From assembly GCA_963768025.1 (NCBI GenBank), contig CAVYGM010000012.1, positions 62,001 through 126,000 of the forward strand: a stretch of 64,000 nt of DNA, read 5' to 3'. Positions 35,665-44,663 of this stretch are shown here, piece by piece. Each line of letters starts with the position of its first letter. Within the stretch, counting starts at the first letter, position 1. The translations under genes were made by a program, and so were the position numbers. This DNA comes from CAVYGM01 sp963768025 (GTDB lineage: Bacteria; Bacteroidota; Bacteroidia; Cytophagales; Spirosomataceae). The notes under the pieces were generated by a model. It was not told the origin of the DNA. It worked only from the letters and a program-made list of their open reading frames with translations, and ran no database searches.

Positions 35665-36861
35665 ATGAACCCTCAACTTTTGAAACTCAACCGGATCGCG
35701 CGCAGCACCACCCGGCGCATCATCGGTCTTATGTCGGGTACTTCCCTGGATGGCCTCGATGTAGCGTTCTGTCACATTACTGGTAGCGGCCTGGAAACCC
35801 AGATCACCGTGTCCCATTTCATCACCGTACCCTATACGGAATCTTTTCGGGAAGAAATCCGGGCTGTATTTGCTAAGCGAGAGATTGATTTTCAGAAGTT
35901 GTGCCTGCTACATCCGTACATCGGTGTACAGCACGGGCAAATGGTACTCCAGTGCCTCAATGAATGGGGGATACCTCCGGAGGGCGTGGACCTTATCGCC
36001 AGCCACGGCCAAACCGTGTACCACGCGCCCAAAAAGCAGCATGGGCTGGACAAGTACCCCAATGCTACCCTGCAAATTGGGGACGGTGATCACGTGGCGG
36101 TCACTACCGATATCATTACCATCAGCGATTTTCGGCAAAAGCACGTAGCGGTGGGAGGTGAAGGAGCGCCCCTGGCCGTGTACGGCGACTATTTGTTTTT
36201 TTCTAAAAAAGGCGAAAACCGCATTCTGCTGAATATGGGCGGAATCGCCAATTTTACCAATTTGCCCGGCTCCCGTTTATCACGCGACGTATTCACTACC
36301 GATACCGGCCCGGGCAATACCCTTCTCGATGCCTTTACCAGGTTGTATTTTGGCAAGCCTTACGACGAAAATGGCACCATCGCTGCCACGGGCATGGCGC
36401 ATCCCGGGCTGATGCGTGCCCTAAAAGACCATCCTTTTTTTGCGGCTCCTTTTCCAAAAACCACCGGTCCGGAGGTGTTCAACGTGGAGTATGTCCGAGA
36501 AGCACAGCAACGAAGCCGTACTACCTCCATGCAACCCGAAAACCTGCTGGCGACACTGGTGCAGTTCAGCGCCGACACTATTGCGGAAGCTATTCGAAGC
36601 GTGCTCGTCAAAGGGCAGATTTATACCATGTACATCAGCGGAGGGGGGGCGCACAATCCGCTGCTGATGCGCCATATTCAAAGTCAGCTACCCAGCGTGG
36701 AGATCAGGCAACTGAGCGAGCTGGGTGTATCAGGGGATGCCAAGGAAGCGGTACTCTTTGCGATTCTGGCCAACGAAACCATAGCCGGAGGAGAAATTCA
36801 CTTTGGCAACCGGCAGGGTGTGCCCAACGTGGCAATGGGAAAAATCTCTTTTCCAGCGTAA
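35665..36861 (+). CDS. anmK: Anhydro-N-acetylmuramic acid kinase
   Basis: 398 aa from the ATG at 35665; a frame from 35623 overlaps the terminator and is rejected. ASKHA-type motifs: GLMSGTSLDGLDVAF (about 22-36), ASHGQTV, EGAPL, LLNMGGIANFT, DTGPGNTLLDA and the C-terminal SGGGAHNPLLM. It phosphorylates and opens anhydro-MurNAc for cell-wall recycling in the cytoplasm. Length normal for AnmK. Confidence 0.95.
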   Translation: MNPQLLKLNRIARSTTRRIIGLMSGTSLDGLDVAFCHITGSGLETQITVSHFITVPYTESFREEIRAVFAKREIDFQKLCLLHPYIGVQHGQMVLQCLNEWGIPPEGVDLIASHGQTVYHAPKKQHGLDKYPNATLQIGDGDHVAVTTDIITISDFRQKHVAVGGEGAPLAVYGDYLFFSKKGENRILLNMGGIANFTNLPGSRLSRDVFTTDTGPGNTLLDAFTRLYFGKPYDENGTIAATGMAHPGLMRALKDHPFFAAPFPKTTGPEVFNVEYVREAQQRSRTTSMQPENLLATLVQFSADTIAEAIRSVLVKGQIYTMYISGGGAHNPLLMRHIQSQLPSVEIRQLSELGVSGDAKEAVLFAILANETIAGGEIHFGNRQGVPNVAMGKISFPA

Positions 36862-36905
36862 ATTTGTGCCTTTGTACCCTCATTAACTAGTTTCCCAGCT
36901 TGCAG

Positions 36906-38105
36906 ATGTACGACATTGTAGTAGTAGGAGGAGGCATCGTGGGCCTGGCCACCGCCTTGCGCCTCAAAGAGCAACGCCCCTCCCTGAGGTTGCTGGTTCT
37001 TGAGAAAGAACAGCAGGTTGCCCGGCATCAAACCGGCCACAACAGTGGCGTCATTCACTCGGGCCTGTACTATAAGCCCGGTAGCCTCAAAGCCACCAAT
37101 TGCATCAGGGGATACAGGATGCTACTTGATTTTTGTGACAAAGAAGGGATACCCTACGATTTGTGCGGGAAAATTGTGGTAGCTACCCGGCCGGAGGAAG
37201 TACCGATCCTGCACGGGTTGTATGAGCGTGGCCTTCAGAATGGACTCGTCGACAACCGCAAAATCACCGCTGGTGAAATGCGGGAGATAGAACCCCACGT
37301 GAAAGGTCTGGAAGGTATATGGGTACCCTATACCGGAATCATTGACTACACGGCTGTTTCGGAAAAATACGCCGAACGTATCCAGAACCTGGGAGGAGAG
37401 ATCCGATTTGGTGAAAAAGTAGTAGCCGTGAACACTACCGGCCGGATAACCTACCTGAGCACCGAGAGCGGGGGCAGCTATGCCACGGAACTCGTCGTCA
37501 ACTGCGCCGGACTCTACTCCGATAAGGTAGCGCAGCTCACCCAGGACAAAGCCGTAAAGGTGCGGATCATTCCGTTTCGGGGCGAGTACTATAAATTAAA
37601 GCCTGAAAAAGAGCATCTGGTCAAAAACCTCATCTATCCCGTACCCGACCCTAATTTTCCTTTTCTGGGGGTACACTTTACGCGTATGATTGGGGGTGGG
37701 GTAGAAGCCGGTCCCAATGCCGTACTGGCCTTCCGGCGCGAAGGCTACGGCAAGCTGGACATTGACTTCAAGGAACTAGGGGAAACGCTGGCCTGGCCCG
37801 GTTTCCGTAAGGTAGCCGCCAAATACTGGCGCACCGGCCTGGGCGAGATGTACCGCTCTTTTTCCAAGGCAGCCTTTACCAAAGCCTTGCAGGAGCTTAT
37901 TCCCGACATTGAGGCCAGGGATCTCGAACCCGGCGGGGCCGGTGTCCGGGCGCAGGCCTGTGATTACGAAGGGGGCCTGCTCGACGACTTCGCGATTCTG
38001 GAAAGCGCTACCGCTATCAATGTAGTGAACGCACCTTCTCCGGCGGCTACCTCCTCGCTATCCATTGGGCAAACGGTGTCGGAGCGGGTGTTGGCGCGGA
38101 TGTAG
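36906..38105 (+). CDS. lhgO: L-2-hydroxyglutarate oxidase
   Basis: 399 aa from the ATG at 36906. FAD-binding Rossmann start MYDIVVVGGGIVGLATALRL, then RHQTGHNSGVIHSGLYY, the family-typical KARGxxxY-like FRGEYYKLKPE, PVPDPNFPFLGVHFTR and C-terminal NAPSPAATSSLSIG. It oxidises L-2-hydroxyglutarate to 2-oxoglutarate, passing electrons to the quinone pool at the membrane. It begins 44 bp after anmK and may share its transcript; a hairpin at 38136-38166 follows. Confidence 0.93.
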   Translation: MYDIVVVGGGIVGLATALRLKEQRPSLRLLVLEKEQQVARHQTGHNSGVIHSGLYYKPGSLKATNCIRGYRMLLDFCDKEGIPYDLCGKIVVATRPEEVPILHGLYERGLQNGLVDNRKITAGEMREIEPHVKGLEGIWVPYTGIIDYTAVSEKYAERIQNLGGEIRFGEKVVAVNTTGRITYLSTESGGSYATELVVNCAGLYSDKVAQLTQDKAVKVRIIPFRGEYYKLKPEKEHLVKNLIYPVPDPNFPFLGVHFTRMIGGGVEAGPNAVLAFRREGYGKLDIDFKELGETLAWPGFRKVAAKYWRTGLGEMYRSFSKAAFTKALQELIPDIEARDLEPGGAGVRAQACDYEGGLLDDFAILESATAINVVNAPSPAATSSLSIGQTVSERVLARM

Positions 38106-38135
38106 TAGTGGGTGCTGGGTAAGGCTTTCAAAACG

Positions 38136-38166
38136 CAAAAAGCATCGCCAATTGCTTAGCGATGCT
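38136..38166 (-). terminator. Terminator between lhgO and the OMP gene
   Basis: 8-bp stem AGCATCGC / GCGATGCT, loop of 10, with an A run on its left; a T-tailed terminator for the minus strand. Confidence 0.7.
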
Positions 38167-38189
38167 GTATCAAGATACCGATTCCTTCT

Positions 38190-38723
38190 CTAAAACTTAA
38201 AAGCCACACCAGCCTGTAACGTTCCAAATCCTGATCCTAATTCGGCAAAGATGCCCAGGTTAGGCTTGGAAGATAGTACTTAGCACCAATGTGACCAAGT
38301 AAATAGAATTCCACTGCCATAATTATTTCTGTAAGTAGCTCCTCCAAAGTTATTATATTTCCAGTTGAAGTTACGATAGCCCAGACCAAGTCCTGCGTAC
38401 AGATCAATTTGGTCGTTGTCAAGGTTTAGCAAGTTCGTTGAAGTGGTACGAACCACGTGCTCCAATCGTAAGAACAGACCAGCGGGTATCGATCCCAAAT
38501 AGTTGGATCGTCCAGAGTATCCGCCTAAAGCTCCTACACTGATGGCTTCGTGAATTCCATACTCGAAAGAGCCACCCAATCCTATGCCACCGGCTCCGTA
38601 AGTACCTACACCCACGCCCACATTTAGAAGTTTATCACCTTGTTGATAAGCCTGGGCCTGTACACTTTGGGCAGAAAAGGCTAAGAGAGCTACAAGTACA
38701 AAAGAATTAAAAAGTTTTTTCAT
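38190..38723 (-). pseudogene. Outer-membrane beta-barrel protein with two compensating frameshifts
   Basis: The first frame (MKKLFNSFVLVALLAFSAQS then VQAQ signal peptide; Gly-rich barrel strands) stops early at 38280. The missing end is recovered piecewise. An extra T at about 38300 (plus strand) shifts into a frame reading LGHIGAKYYL. A loss at about 38268-38276 then returns to the original frame, which reads KPNLGIFAELGSGFGTLQAG and ends at 38190 with the canonical aromatic strand AFKF. So the gene once encoded about 177 residues of OMP_b-brl type. As assembled it makes a truncated barrel lacking its last strands. Decay or two consensus errors. Confidence 0.75.
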
Positions 38724-38948
38724 GATTAATAGAGCAGTTACGTGAAATAAATTATTGACACAAATAAAAAGGATTATTCTTACGGCTCAAAAGATAGAAG
38801 GCCTTACTTAGTATTCGGCAAAGGTGAGTCGATAAAAAAACTGTGAGAATAAGTAAAAATAACAAAAAGAAACTCAGATTGCAATGCATCTTGGCGCCGG
38901 ACCTATATTTATAAACAATATAAAAAAGCCCAATCCTTTTTGTTCCGT

Positions 38949-39614
38949 ATGTCAACTCATATTCCCTTCCCTTCCGAGATACTTCCGGAACCACCGGAGC
39001 TAATCCAGCAGTGCTCCGACCACCGGTCGATGATGGAAAAACGCCGCTCCCTTCGGTTTTTCTCGGATCAGCCGGTGCCTAAGGAAGCAATGGAACAACT
39101 GATTATGACGGCCTCGACCGCCCCCTCGGGTGCCAATAAGCAGCCCTGGACGTTTTGTGCAGTAAGCAATCCTTACCTGAAACGGCAGATTCGCCAGGCG
39201 GCCGAAGAAGAGGAGTACCGTAGCTACAACGGTCGTATGAGTGAGGAATGGCTGCGCGATCTGGCCCCCTTTGGTACCGACTGGCATAAGCCTTTTCTGG
39301 AAACCGCCCCCTGGCTGGTTGTTGTGTTCCGGCGGATATATGAGTTTGGAGAGGAAGGGAAGAAAGAGAATAACTACTACGTGAATGAGTCGGTGGGGAT
39401 CGCCTGCGGATTTTTGCTGTCGGCCATTCACGAAGTCGGGCTGGTAGCGCTTACGCACACGCCCAGCCCGATGGATTTCTTAACAAAGTTGTTGGGCCGT
39501 CCGGCCAACGAAAAGCCCTTCTTGCTGATTCCGGTTGGATATCCAGCCCCGGACGCTACCGTACCCCTGATTCAGCGGAAACCCGCCGAACGGGTCATAG
39601 CCTGGTACGAATAG
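38949..39614 (+). CDS. Nitroreductase-family oxidoreductase
   Basis: 221 aa from the ATG at 38949. FMN-binding motifs: RRSLRFFSDQPVPKEAMEQL, TASTAPSGANKQPWTF and SVGIACGFLLSAIHEVGL. The family uses FMN and NAD(P)H to reduce nitro, quinone or halogenated compounds; the long N-terminus and EEEEYRSYNGRM segment resemble the iodotyrosine-deiodinase-like branch. Substrate unknown. It converges on msrA with a 4-bp gap. Confidence 0.88.
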   Translation: MSTHIPFPSEILPEPPELIQQCSDHRSMMEKRRSLRFFSDQPVPKEAMEQLIMTASTAPSGANKQPWTFCAVSNPYLKRQIRQAAEEEEYRSYNGRMSEEWLRDLAPFGTDWHKPFLETAPWLVVVFRRIYEFGEEGKKENNYYVNESVGIACGFLLSAIHEVGLVALTHTPSPMDFLTKLLGRPANEKPFLLIPVGYPAPDATVPLIQRKPAERVIAWYE

Positions 39615-39618
39615 TACC

Positions 39619-40194
39619 TTAGGCCACGTACTGTTCCTTTAATTTTTCGCGGAAGACCTTCTTGAATTTGTCCAGCTTGGGGGCAATCACAAAGGCGCAG
39701 TAACCCTGGTTTGGATTATTCTTAAAGTAATCCTGGTGATAGGCTTCGGCTGGGTAGAAGGTCTCGGAGGGAGATAGTTCCGTCACGATCGGGTTTGAAT
39801 AAGCCCCGGAGGCATTCAGTTCTGCTTTGGCTGTTTCGGCCAGTTGACGTTGCGCCTCGTTGTGAAAATAAATCACCGACCGGTACTGCGTCCCCACGTC
39901 ATTGCCTTGCCGGTTGAGGGTGGTGGGATCGTGGCTACGGAAAAATGCTTCCAGAAGTTCTGAATAGCTCACCTTGTTTGGGTCATAGGTAATCTGCACG
40001 CACTCCGCGTGGCCCGTAGTGCCATTACATACCTCCCTATACGAAGGGTTAGACACCTGCCCGCCCGAGTACCCCGACACGACGTCGAGAACTCCGTTCA
40101 TAGTTTCGAACACGGCTTCGGTACACCAGAAGCAGCCCGTCCCAAAGGTGGCGGTGCTGAGGTCGTTTTTTGAATTTGTGGTTTCGTTTATCAT
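39619..40194 (-). CDS. msrA: Peptide-methionine (S)-S-oxide reductase
   Basis: 191 aa from the ATG at 40194. Active-site Cys in GTGCFWCTEAVFE, then GHAECVQITYDP and QYRSVIYFHNEAQ, the standard MsrA motifs. It reduces methionine-S-sulfoxide in oxidised proteins using thioredoxin. It is not fused to MsrB. An upstream extension to 40242 is possible but unneeded. Divergent from hemJ. Confidence 0.95.
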   Translation of the reverse strand: MINETTNSKNDLSTATFGTGCFWCTEAVFETMNGVLDVVSGYSGGQVSNPSYREVCNGTTGHAECVQITYDPNKVSYSELLEAFFRSHDPTTLNRQGNDVGTQYRSVIYFHNEAQRQLAETAKAELNASGAYSNPIVTELSPSETFYPAEAYHQDYFKNNPNQGYCAFVIAPKLDKFKKVFREKLKEQYVA

Positions 40195-40343
40195 GAGTCT
40201 CTGTTTTTTCAATCTTGCTACCTCATTCCGTTGCGACTGCAAAGGCTGGCAGCGTTATTTATCGTAAATTTGTATACACAACTGATCTACTATAAACCAT
40301 CTGATTCTAAATAAAGTTTTCTGCGAATCAGCTACCAAATCCA

Positions 40344-40892
40344 ATGGCCTACCTCTACGTAAAGTCGCTCCATATTATTTTTATCGTAAGCTGGTTTGCG
40401 GGCTTATTCTATATGCCCCGTCTGTTTGTGTACCATACCGAAGCCAACGACCGTACCGACCTGGAGCGGAAGGTTCTCTTTACGCAATTTATCAAAATGG
40501 AGGGGCTGCTGTTTCGGGCCATCATGGTGCCCGCTATGTGGTTGACCTTGTTAACGGGCTTCACCCTGCTGTACCTTTCTCCCGAATGGCTGAGCCAGGG
40601 ATGGATGCAGATCAAGCTGGCTTTTGTAGCTGCCCTGGTGGGGTACCACTTCTATACCCGCAAGCTATTGTATGAATTGAAAGCCGGTGAGTTTCGGTTT
40701 TCTTCATTCCAACTACGACTTTGGAATGAAGTCGCTACGGTGTTTCTATTCGCCATCGTGTTTTTGGTCGTGCTCAAAAGCGCCGTGCAGTGGATATGGG
40801 GGGTAGCGGGGCTGATTCTCTTTGCGGTGGTGATTATGAGTGCGGTGCGGCTGGCGAAGCAACGTAGAGAAAGGAAGCCGGAGCGTAGGTAG
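40344..40892 (+). CDS. hemJ: HemJ-type protoporphyrinogen IX oxidase
   Basis: 182 aa. Four to five transmembrane helices; the first holds the HemJ signature LHIIFIVSWFAGLFYMPRLF followed by VYH. The His and downstream basic residues are those conserved in the family. It should oxidise protoporphyrinogen IX in haem synthesis at the cytoplasmic membrane. A -7 match TAAATTTG lies at 40265-40272. A bidirectional terminator shared with the tRNA gene follows. Confidence 0.88.
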   Translation: MAYLYVKSLHIIFIVSWFAGLFYMPRLFVYHTEANDRTDLERKVLFTQFIKMEGLLFRAIMVPAMWLTLLTGFTLLYLSPEWLSQGWMQIKLAFVAALVGYHFYTRKLLYELKAGEFRFSSFQLRLWNEVATVFLFAIVFLVVLKSAVQWIWGVAGLILFAVVIMSAVRLAKQRRERKPERR

Positions 40893-40917
40893 AAAATAAC
40901 CTTGCTTTGGTGTAAAT

Positions 40918-40952
40918 AAAAAACTCCGGAGCGTTAGCTACCGGAGTTTTTT
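40918..40952. terminator. Bidirectional terminator between hemJ and tRNA-Leu
   Basis: 12-bp arms AAAAAACTCCGG (40918-40929) and CCGGAGTTTTTT (40941-40952) with an 11-base loop; T-tailed on both strands. Confidence 0.92.
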
Positions 40953-40954
40953 GT

Positions 40955-41037
40955 GACGAAGGCGAGACTCGAACTCGCATGTCCGTAAAGACACACGCCC
41001 CTGAAACGTGCGTGTCTACCAATTCCACCACTTCGCC
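40955..41037 (-). tRNA. tRNA-Leu (CAG)
   Basis: 83 nt. The acceptor stem GGCGAAG pairs with CTTCGTC; the D arm has TGGTGGAATTGGTAGACA; the anticodon loop TTCAGGG gives CAG. A class II variable arm (TGTCTTTACGGACA) marks it as leucine type, and the T arm has GTTCGAGTC. The 3' CCA is not encoded (ACA follows the discriminator region). Confidence 0.93.
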
Positions 41038-41057
41038 GTTTCCCCTTATCGGGGGCA

Positions 41058-41089
41058 CAAAGATAAAAGTATCATCGGCAAATTTGCAA
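41058..41089 (-). promoter_or_regulatory. tRNA-Leu promoter
   Basis: On the minus strand TATCTTTG (41058-41065) matches TAnnTTTG exactly, and TTGC stands 20 bp upstream as a near -33 box. The -7 box is 20 bp before the tRNA 5' end. Confidence 0.65.
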
Positions 41090-41243
41090 CAATTTAAAAA
41101 AGAAAAATAGGCTTTCTGATTCGTGTTGCTTGCGGTGTCTACAAGCCTCGCTCATGAGCTTACCGCATGGGAACAGGATTGCCGCCTACTCTATACACCT
41201 ATCCCATGGGGTTCCGTGAACTTGGTAGGGTAGTGAAAACCAT

Positions 41244-42641
41244 CTACACCTTGAAACTTTCGTACATCGCCGGGATAGTAATGTTTTTAAAACCAGCCGC
41301 CTGCAATTTGAGCTTGAAGGCGACCTGCGTGTCGAACTCGCCGTGAACCAGAAATAGGTTATCCACCCGACTGGCGTCCTGGCAGGCCAAAAAATGGAGC
41401 ATCTCGTTGTAGTCGCCGTGGGCCGAGAAAGAGTCTACGCTTTCGATGTTGGCTTTTACCAAAAACTCCTCCCCAAATATCCGCACCGATTTATCCCCCC
41501 TTTTCAGCGCCCCACCCAGCGAATGGGGGGAAGCATAGCCCACAAAAAGGATGGTGGTACGGGGATCTTCAATGTTGTTTTTGATGTGATGCTTAATGCG
41601 CCCGGCCTCAGCCATGCCCGAGGCCGAAATAATGATGCACGGCTCATCGCTGCTGTTCAGTGCCTTTGACTCCTCCACATCGGAAACATAATGCAGGTAC
41701 GGAAAAGCAAATGCGTCGCCATCCCGCTCAATGTAATCCAGAATTTCGGGGTTGAAGCATTCGTCGTGCTCTTTCATAATCCGCGTGGCTTTGGTAGCCA
41801 GTGGGCTATCTATATACACAGGAATGCGGGGAAGCCTACCTTCGCTCGAAAGCTGGTCGAGAGCGTAGATCAACTCCTGGGTGCGGTCCACGGCAAAGGC
41901 CGGGATGAGTAGTTTGCCGCGATTTTCGACGCAGGTCTGCTGCACGATCCGTTGCAAATGGGCGAGAAGGTCGGGTGGGGCCTGGTGCAGCCGATCTCCG
42001 TAGGTAGACTCACAAATAATGATGTCCGCCTGGGGGAAAGCCTCGGGTTTGCGCAGAATTTTATCTTCCGGACGGCCAATATCGCCCGTAAAGGTTATTT
42101 TTTTGAAAGACCCTCCGTCCTTCAAGGTAAGATGTACCGCTGCGCTGCCCAGGATATGACCGGCATCCGTAAAAAGCACATCGACCTCATCGGACCCTAA
42201 CCGAAACTGCTGCCCGTAGGGTACCGTTTTGAACAGGCTCAGCGCTCGCTCGGCGTCCTCGGCCCCGTAGAGCAAATCCAGTTCCGGACGTCCCTGTTTC
42301 CGTCGGCGTTTGTTGATGCGCTCCACATCTTTTTCCTGAATATAAGCACTATCCAACAGCATTATTTTGCAGAGATCGGCCGTAGCGGGCGTGCAGTAGA
42401 TAGGCCCATTGAAGCCTTTTTTTACCAGCCGGGGAATCAGCCCACTGTGGTCAATGTGGGCATGAGAAAGCACCAGATAGTCAATCTCGGAGGGTTTGAA
42501 TCCAAACTCCTGATTCCACTCGTCGGTCTGAATACCTTGAAATAGGCCACAATCCAGCAGAATTTTCGTGCCGCGCTCGGTAGTGATGAGGTGTTTGCTA
42601 CCCGTCACCGTGCGGGCTGCACCGAAAAATTGTAGTTGCAT
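41244..42641 (-). CDS. MBL-fold beta-CASP nuclease (RNA-processing type)
   Basis: 465 aa from the ATG at 42641; a GTG at 42689 directly after hpt is an alternative adding 16 residues. Metallo-beta-lactamase motif HAHIDHSG, further metal ligands (FTGDIGRPED, ICESTYGDR), and a beta-CASP domain with PAFAVDRTQEL, SASGMAEAGRIKHH and DSFSAHGDYNE, ending in a RMMBL-type LVHGE. The family resembles CPSF73/YSH1-like ribonucleases and is taken to process RNA in the cytoplasm. It follows hpt closely and is probably co-transcribed with it. Confidence 0.9.
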   Translation of the reverse strand: MQLQFFGAARTVTGSKHLITTERGTKILLDCGLFQGIQTDEWNQEFGFKPSEIDYLVLSHAHIDHSGLIPRLVKKGFNGPIYCTPATADLCKIMLLDSAYIQEKDVERINKRRRKQGRPELDLLYGAEDAERALSLFKTVPYGQQFRLGSDEVDVLFTDAGHILGSAAVHLTLKDGGSFKKITFTGDIGRPEDKILRKPEAFPQADIIICESTYGDRLHQAPPDLLAHLQRIVQQTCVENRGKLLIPAFAVDRTQELIYALDQLSSEGRLPRIPVYIDSPLATKATRIMKEHDECFNPEILDYIERDGDAFAFPYLHYVSDVEESKALNSSDEPCIIISASGMAEAGRIKHHIKNNIEDPRTTILFVGYASPHSLGGALKRGDKSVRIFGEEFLVKANIESVDSFSAHGDYNEMLHFLACQDASRVDNLFLVHGEFDTQVAFKLKLQAAGFKNITIPAMYESFKV

Positions 42642-42689
42642 GTCTTTGAGTTTAGGATAATATTTTTTCAGAAGAGCAGGGTCACTCAC

Positions 42690-43220
42690 CTATTCCGCTA
42701 AAATATAAATGGCGTCCAAATTGCGCCCTTGTTCGTCGTAATCCAGGCCAAAACCTACCACGAAGCGATTTTCTATTTCAAAGCCCACGTAGCGGGTTAC
42801 CACGGGCTCGCGCATGGCCTCGGGCTTGTGCAGGAGCGTGACCACCTCCACCGTCCGAGCGCCTTTGTCCTTCAACTGACCCACCAGCCGGGCCATCGTA
42901 AGGCCGGTATCCACGATATCCTCCACTATGACCACGTCGCGGTCCTCGATAGATTCATCAAGGCCAATGATCTGCTTGATCCGGCCCGAAGATTCGAGAT
43001 TTTGGTACGAAGCAAGCCGAACAAACGTTATCTCACAAGGGATGGTTACGTGCTTGAACAACTCGGCAGCGAATAGGAAAGCCCCCTTCAGAACCACCAC
43101 GAACAGGGGCATTTTGTGCTGATAGTCGTGGTTGAGTTCACGGGCTAGTTCACTGATTCGCCCGGATAGATCAGCGGGTGTAAGAAAGGGTACAAACGTT
43201 TTGTCTTTTACAGTAATCAT
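42690..43220 (-). CDS. hpt: Hypoxanthine phosphoribosyltransferase
   Basis: 176 aa from the ATG at 43220. PRPP-binding loop VVIVEDIVDTGLTM, purine-site stretch FVVGFGLDYDEQGRNL and VVLKGAFLFAAEL. It salvages hypoxanthine and guanine to IMP/GMP. Longer frame to 43280 adds a non-family leader. First gene of the pair with the MBL protein; divergent from the TPR gene. Confidence 0.95.
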   Translation of the reverse strand: MITVKDKTFVPFLTPADLSGRISELARELNHDYQHKMPLFVVVLKGAFLFAAELFKHVTIPCEITFVRLASYQNLESSGRIKQIIGLDESIEDRDVVIVEDIVDTGLTMARLVGQLKDKGARTVEVVTLLHKPEAMREPVVTRYVGFEIENRFVVGFGLDYDEQGRNLDAIYILAE

Positions 43221-43332
43221 AAGCAGGATTCGCAATTCGGGCCAAATTAACCCAATTTTTAAAAATAGCCCCCACCGCAAACGGAAAATTAGAATCCTGC
43301 GTTACTTAGGACAGAATTTTAGAGAGTTATTT

Positions 43333-44571
43333 ATGAGAAAACAACGCTTGAATATACGGCACTATTGGGTGCTATTTTTTATAATTATTCTTAGTCCGGT
43401 GCGGGCACAGTTGTACACCGCTTCCGAAATGGACAAGAACTACGATATGCTGCTCAAAAACCCCGGTGTGCAAATCGAAGCCACCGAGGCTATCAACCTG
43501 CTGTATAATTTCAAATTTGGCGAGGCCGAAAGCGAATTCCGCTGGCTACAGTACCGCTACCCAAAGCACCCCATGCCGCATTTTCTGATGGGATTAGCCG
43601 AGTGGTGGAAGATTGTACCTAATACCGATAACCAGACCCATGACAACCGTCTGCTGGCGCACATGGATTCGTGCATCTACCTAGCCGAAAAACTCTACGA
43701 AGAAAAAGAGAACAAAGTGGAGCCCTCCTTTTTCCTGGCGGCGGCCTATGCCTTCAAGGGAAGGCTGTACTCCGAGCGGAAGCAATGGACCAAGGCTACC
43801 TTTGCCGGAAAAAACGCGCTTAAATATCTGGAAAAAAGTAAAGGATACGGGGACTTAAGTCCGGAGTTACTCTTTGGCGATGGCGTCTATAACTACTATT
43901 CGGAATGGATTCCCAAGGAATATCCAATCCTGAAACCCGTCCTGATCTTTTTTCAGAAAGGAAATAAAAAGCTGGGAATTCAGCAGCTTGAAAAGGTGGC
44001 CAATAACGCTTTTTATACCCGAGTGGAGGCCCGCTACTTTCTCCTGCAGATTTATAGCATGGAAAATCAGTACGGCAAAGCGTACGACATGGCCAAGTAT
44101 ATGTGGCAGACGTTCCCGGACAATCCCTACTTTGAACGCTACTTTTGTCGCTCGGCGTTTGTGACGGGCCACATGCCCGAGGCGCAGCAAGCTGCCCGCA
44201 ATATGCTGGATAAAATCGAACGAAAGATGCCCGGCTACGAGGGTGTCAGCGGCCGGAATGCCGCCTACGTATTGGCGTATTACAGCCACAACTACACCAA
44301 AAGCTACGACGAAGCGGCTGATTATTATCAGAAGGCGATCAACTATTCGGTGCAGACTAACTCGCTCAATGCCGGGTACTACGTGTCGTCCTTACTGGGC
44401 TTGGGAAAGATAGCGGAGGCCAAAAAAAATCTGGACGAGGCGCAGCGCTATTACAAAATGGCACTGGACAAAGCCGACCGGAAGTCGAGCCAGCACGGGG
44501 ATGCCAAGAAAGCCATTGATGAGTTGAAAAAAGCCCGGCGCGAGGATCGGCGTAGCCGGAGGAAAGGGTAG
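43333..44571 (+). CDS. Exported TPR-repeat protein
   Basis: 412 aa from the ATG at 43333, giving a signal peptide (about 1-26, ending PVRAQ). The earlier in-frame start at 43132 lies within hpt on the other strand. The rest is alpha-helical repeats (LLYNFKFGEAESEFRWLQYR, FFLAAAYAFKGRLYS, YYVSSLLGLGKIAEAKKNLD), ending in a very basic tail (KKARREDRRSRRKG). Likely a periplasmic scaffold; no enzyme motif. A hairpin (stem GGAAAGGCTTA, 44591-44601 with 44621-44631) separates it from the convergent photolyase. Confidence 0.85.
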   Translation: MRKQRLNIRHYWVLFFIIILSPVRAQLYTASEMDKNYDMLLKNPGVQIEATEAINLLYNFKFGEAESEFRWLQYRYPKHPMPHFLMGLAEWWKIVPNTDNQTHDNRLLAHMDSCIYLAEKLYEEKENKVEPSFFLAAAYAFKGRLYSERKQWTKATFAGKNALKYLEKSKGYGDLSPELLFGDGVYNYYSEWIPKEYPILKPVLIFFQKGNKKLGIQQLEKVANNAFYTRVEARYFLLQIYSMENQYGKAYDMAKYMWQTFPDNPYFERYFCRSAFVTGHMPEAQQAARNMLDKIERKMPGYEGVSGRNAAYVLAYYSHNYTKSYDEAADYYQKAINYSVQTNSLNAGYYVSSLLGLGKIAEAKKNLDEAQRYYKMALDKADRKSSQHGDAKKAIDELKKARREDRRSRRKG

Positions 44572-44589
44572 AGTTTTTGAATAAACTTG

Positions 44590-44632
44590 GGGAAAGGCTT
44601 AACGGTTAGCCATCAACGTATAAGCCTTTCCC
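44590..44632. terminator. Weak hairpin between convergent TPR and photolyase genes
   Basis: 11-bp arms GGAAAGGCTTA / TAAGCCTTTCC with a 19-base loop and no T tract. Confidence 0.4.
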
Positions 44633-44663
44633 ATACGACATAGGAGTACCTGAAACGCATCCT

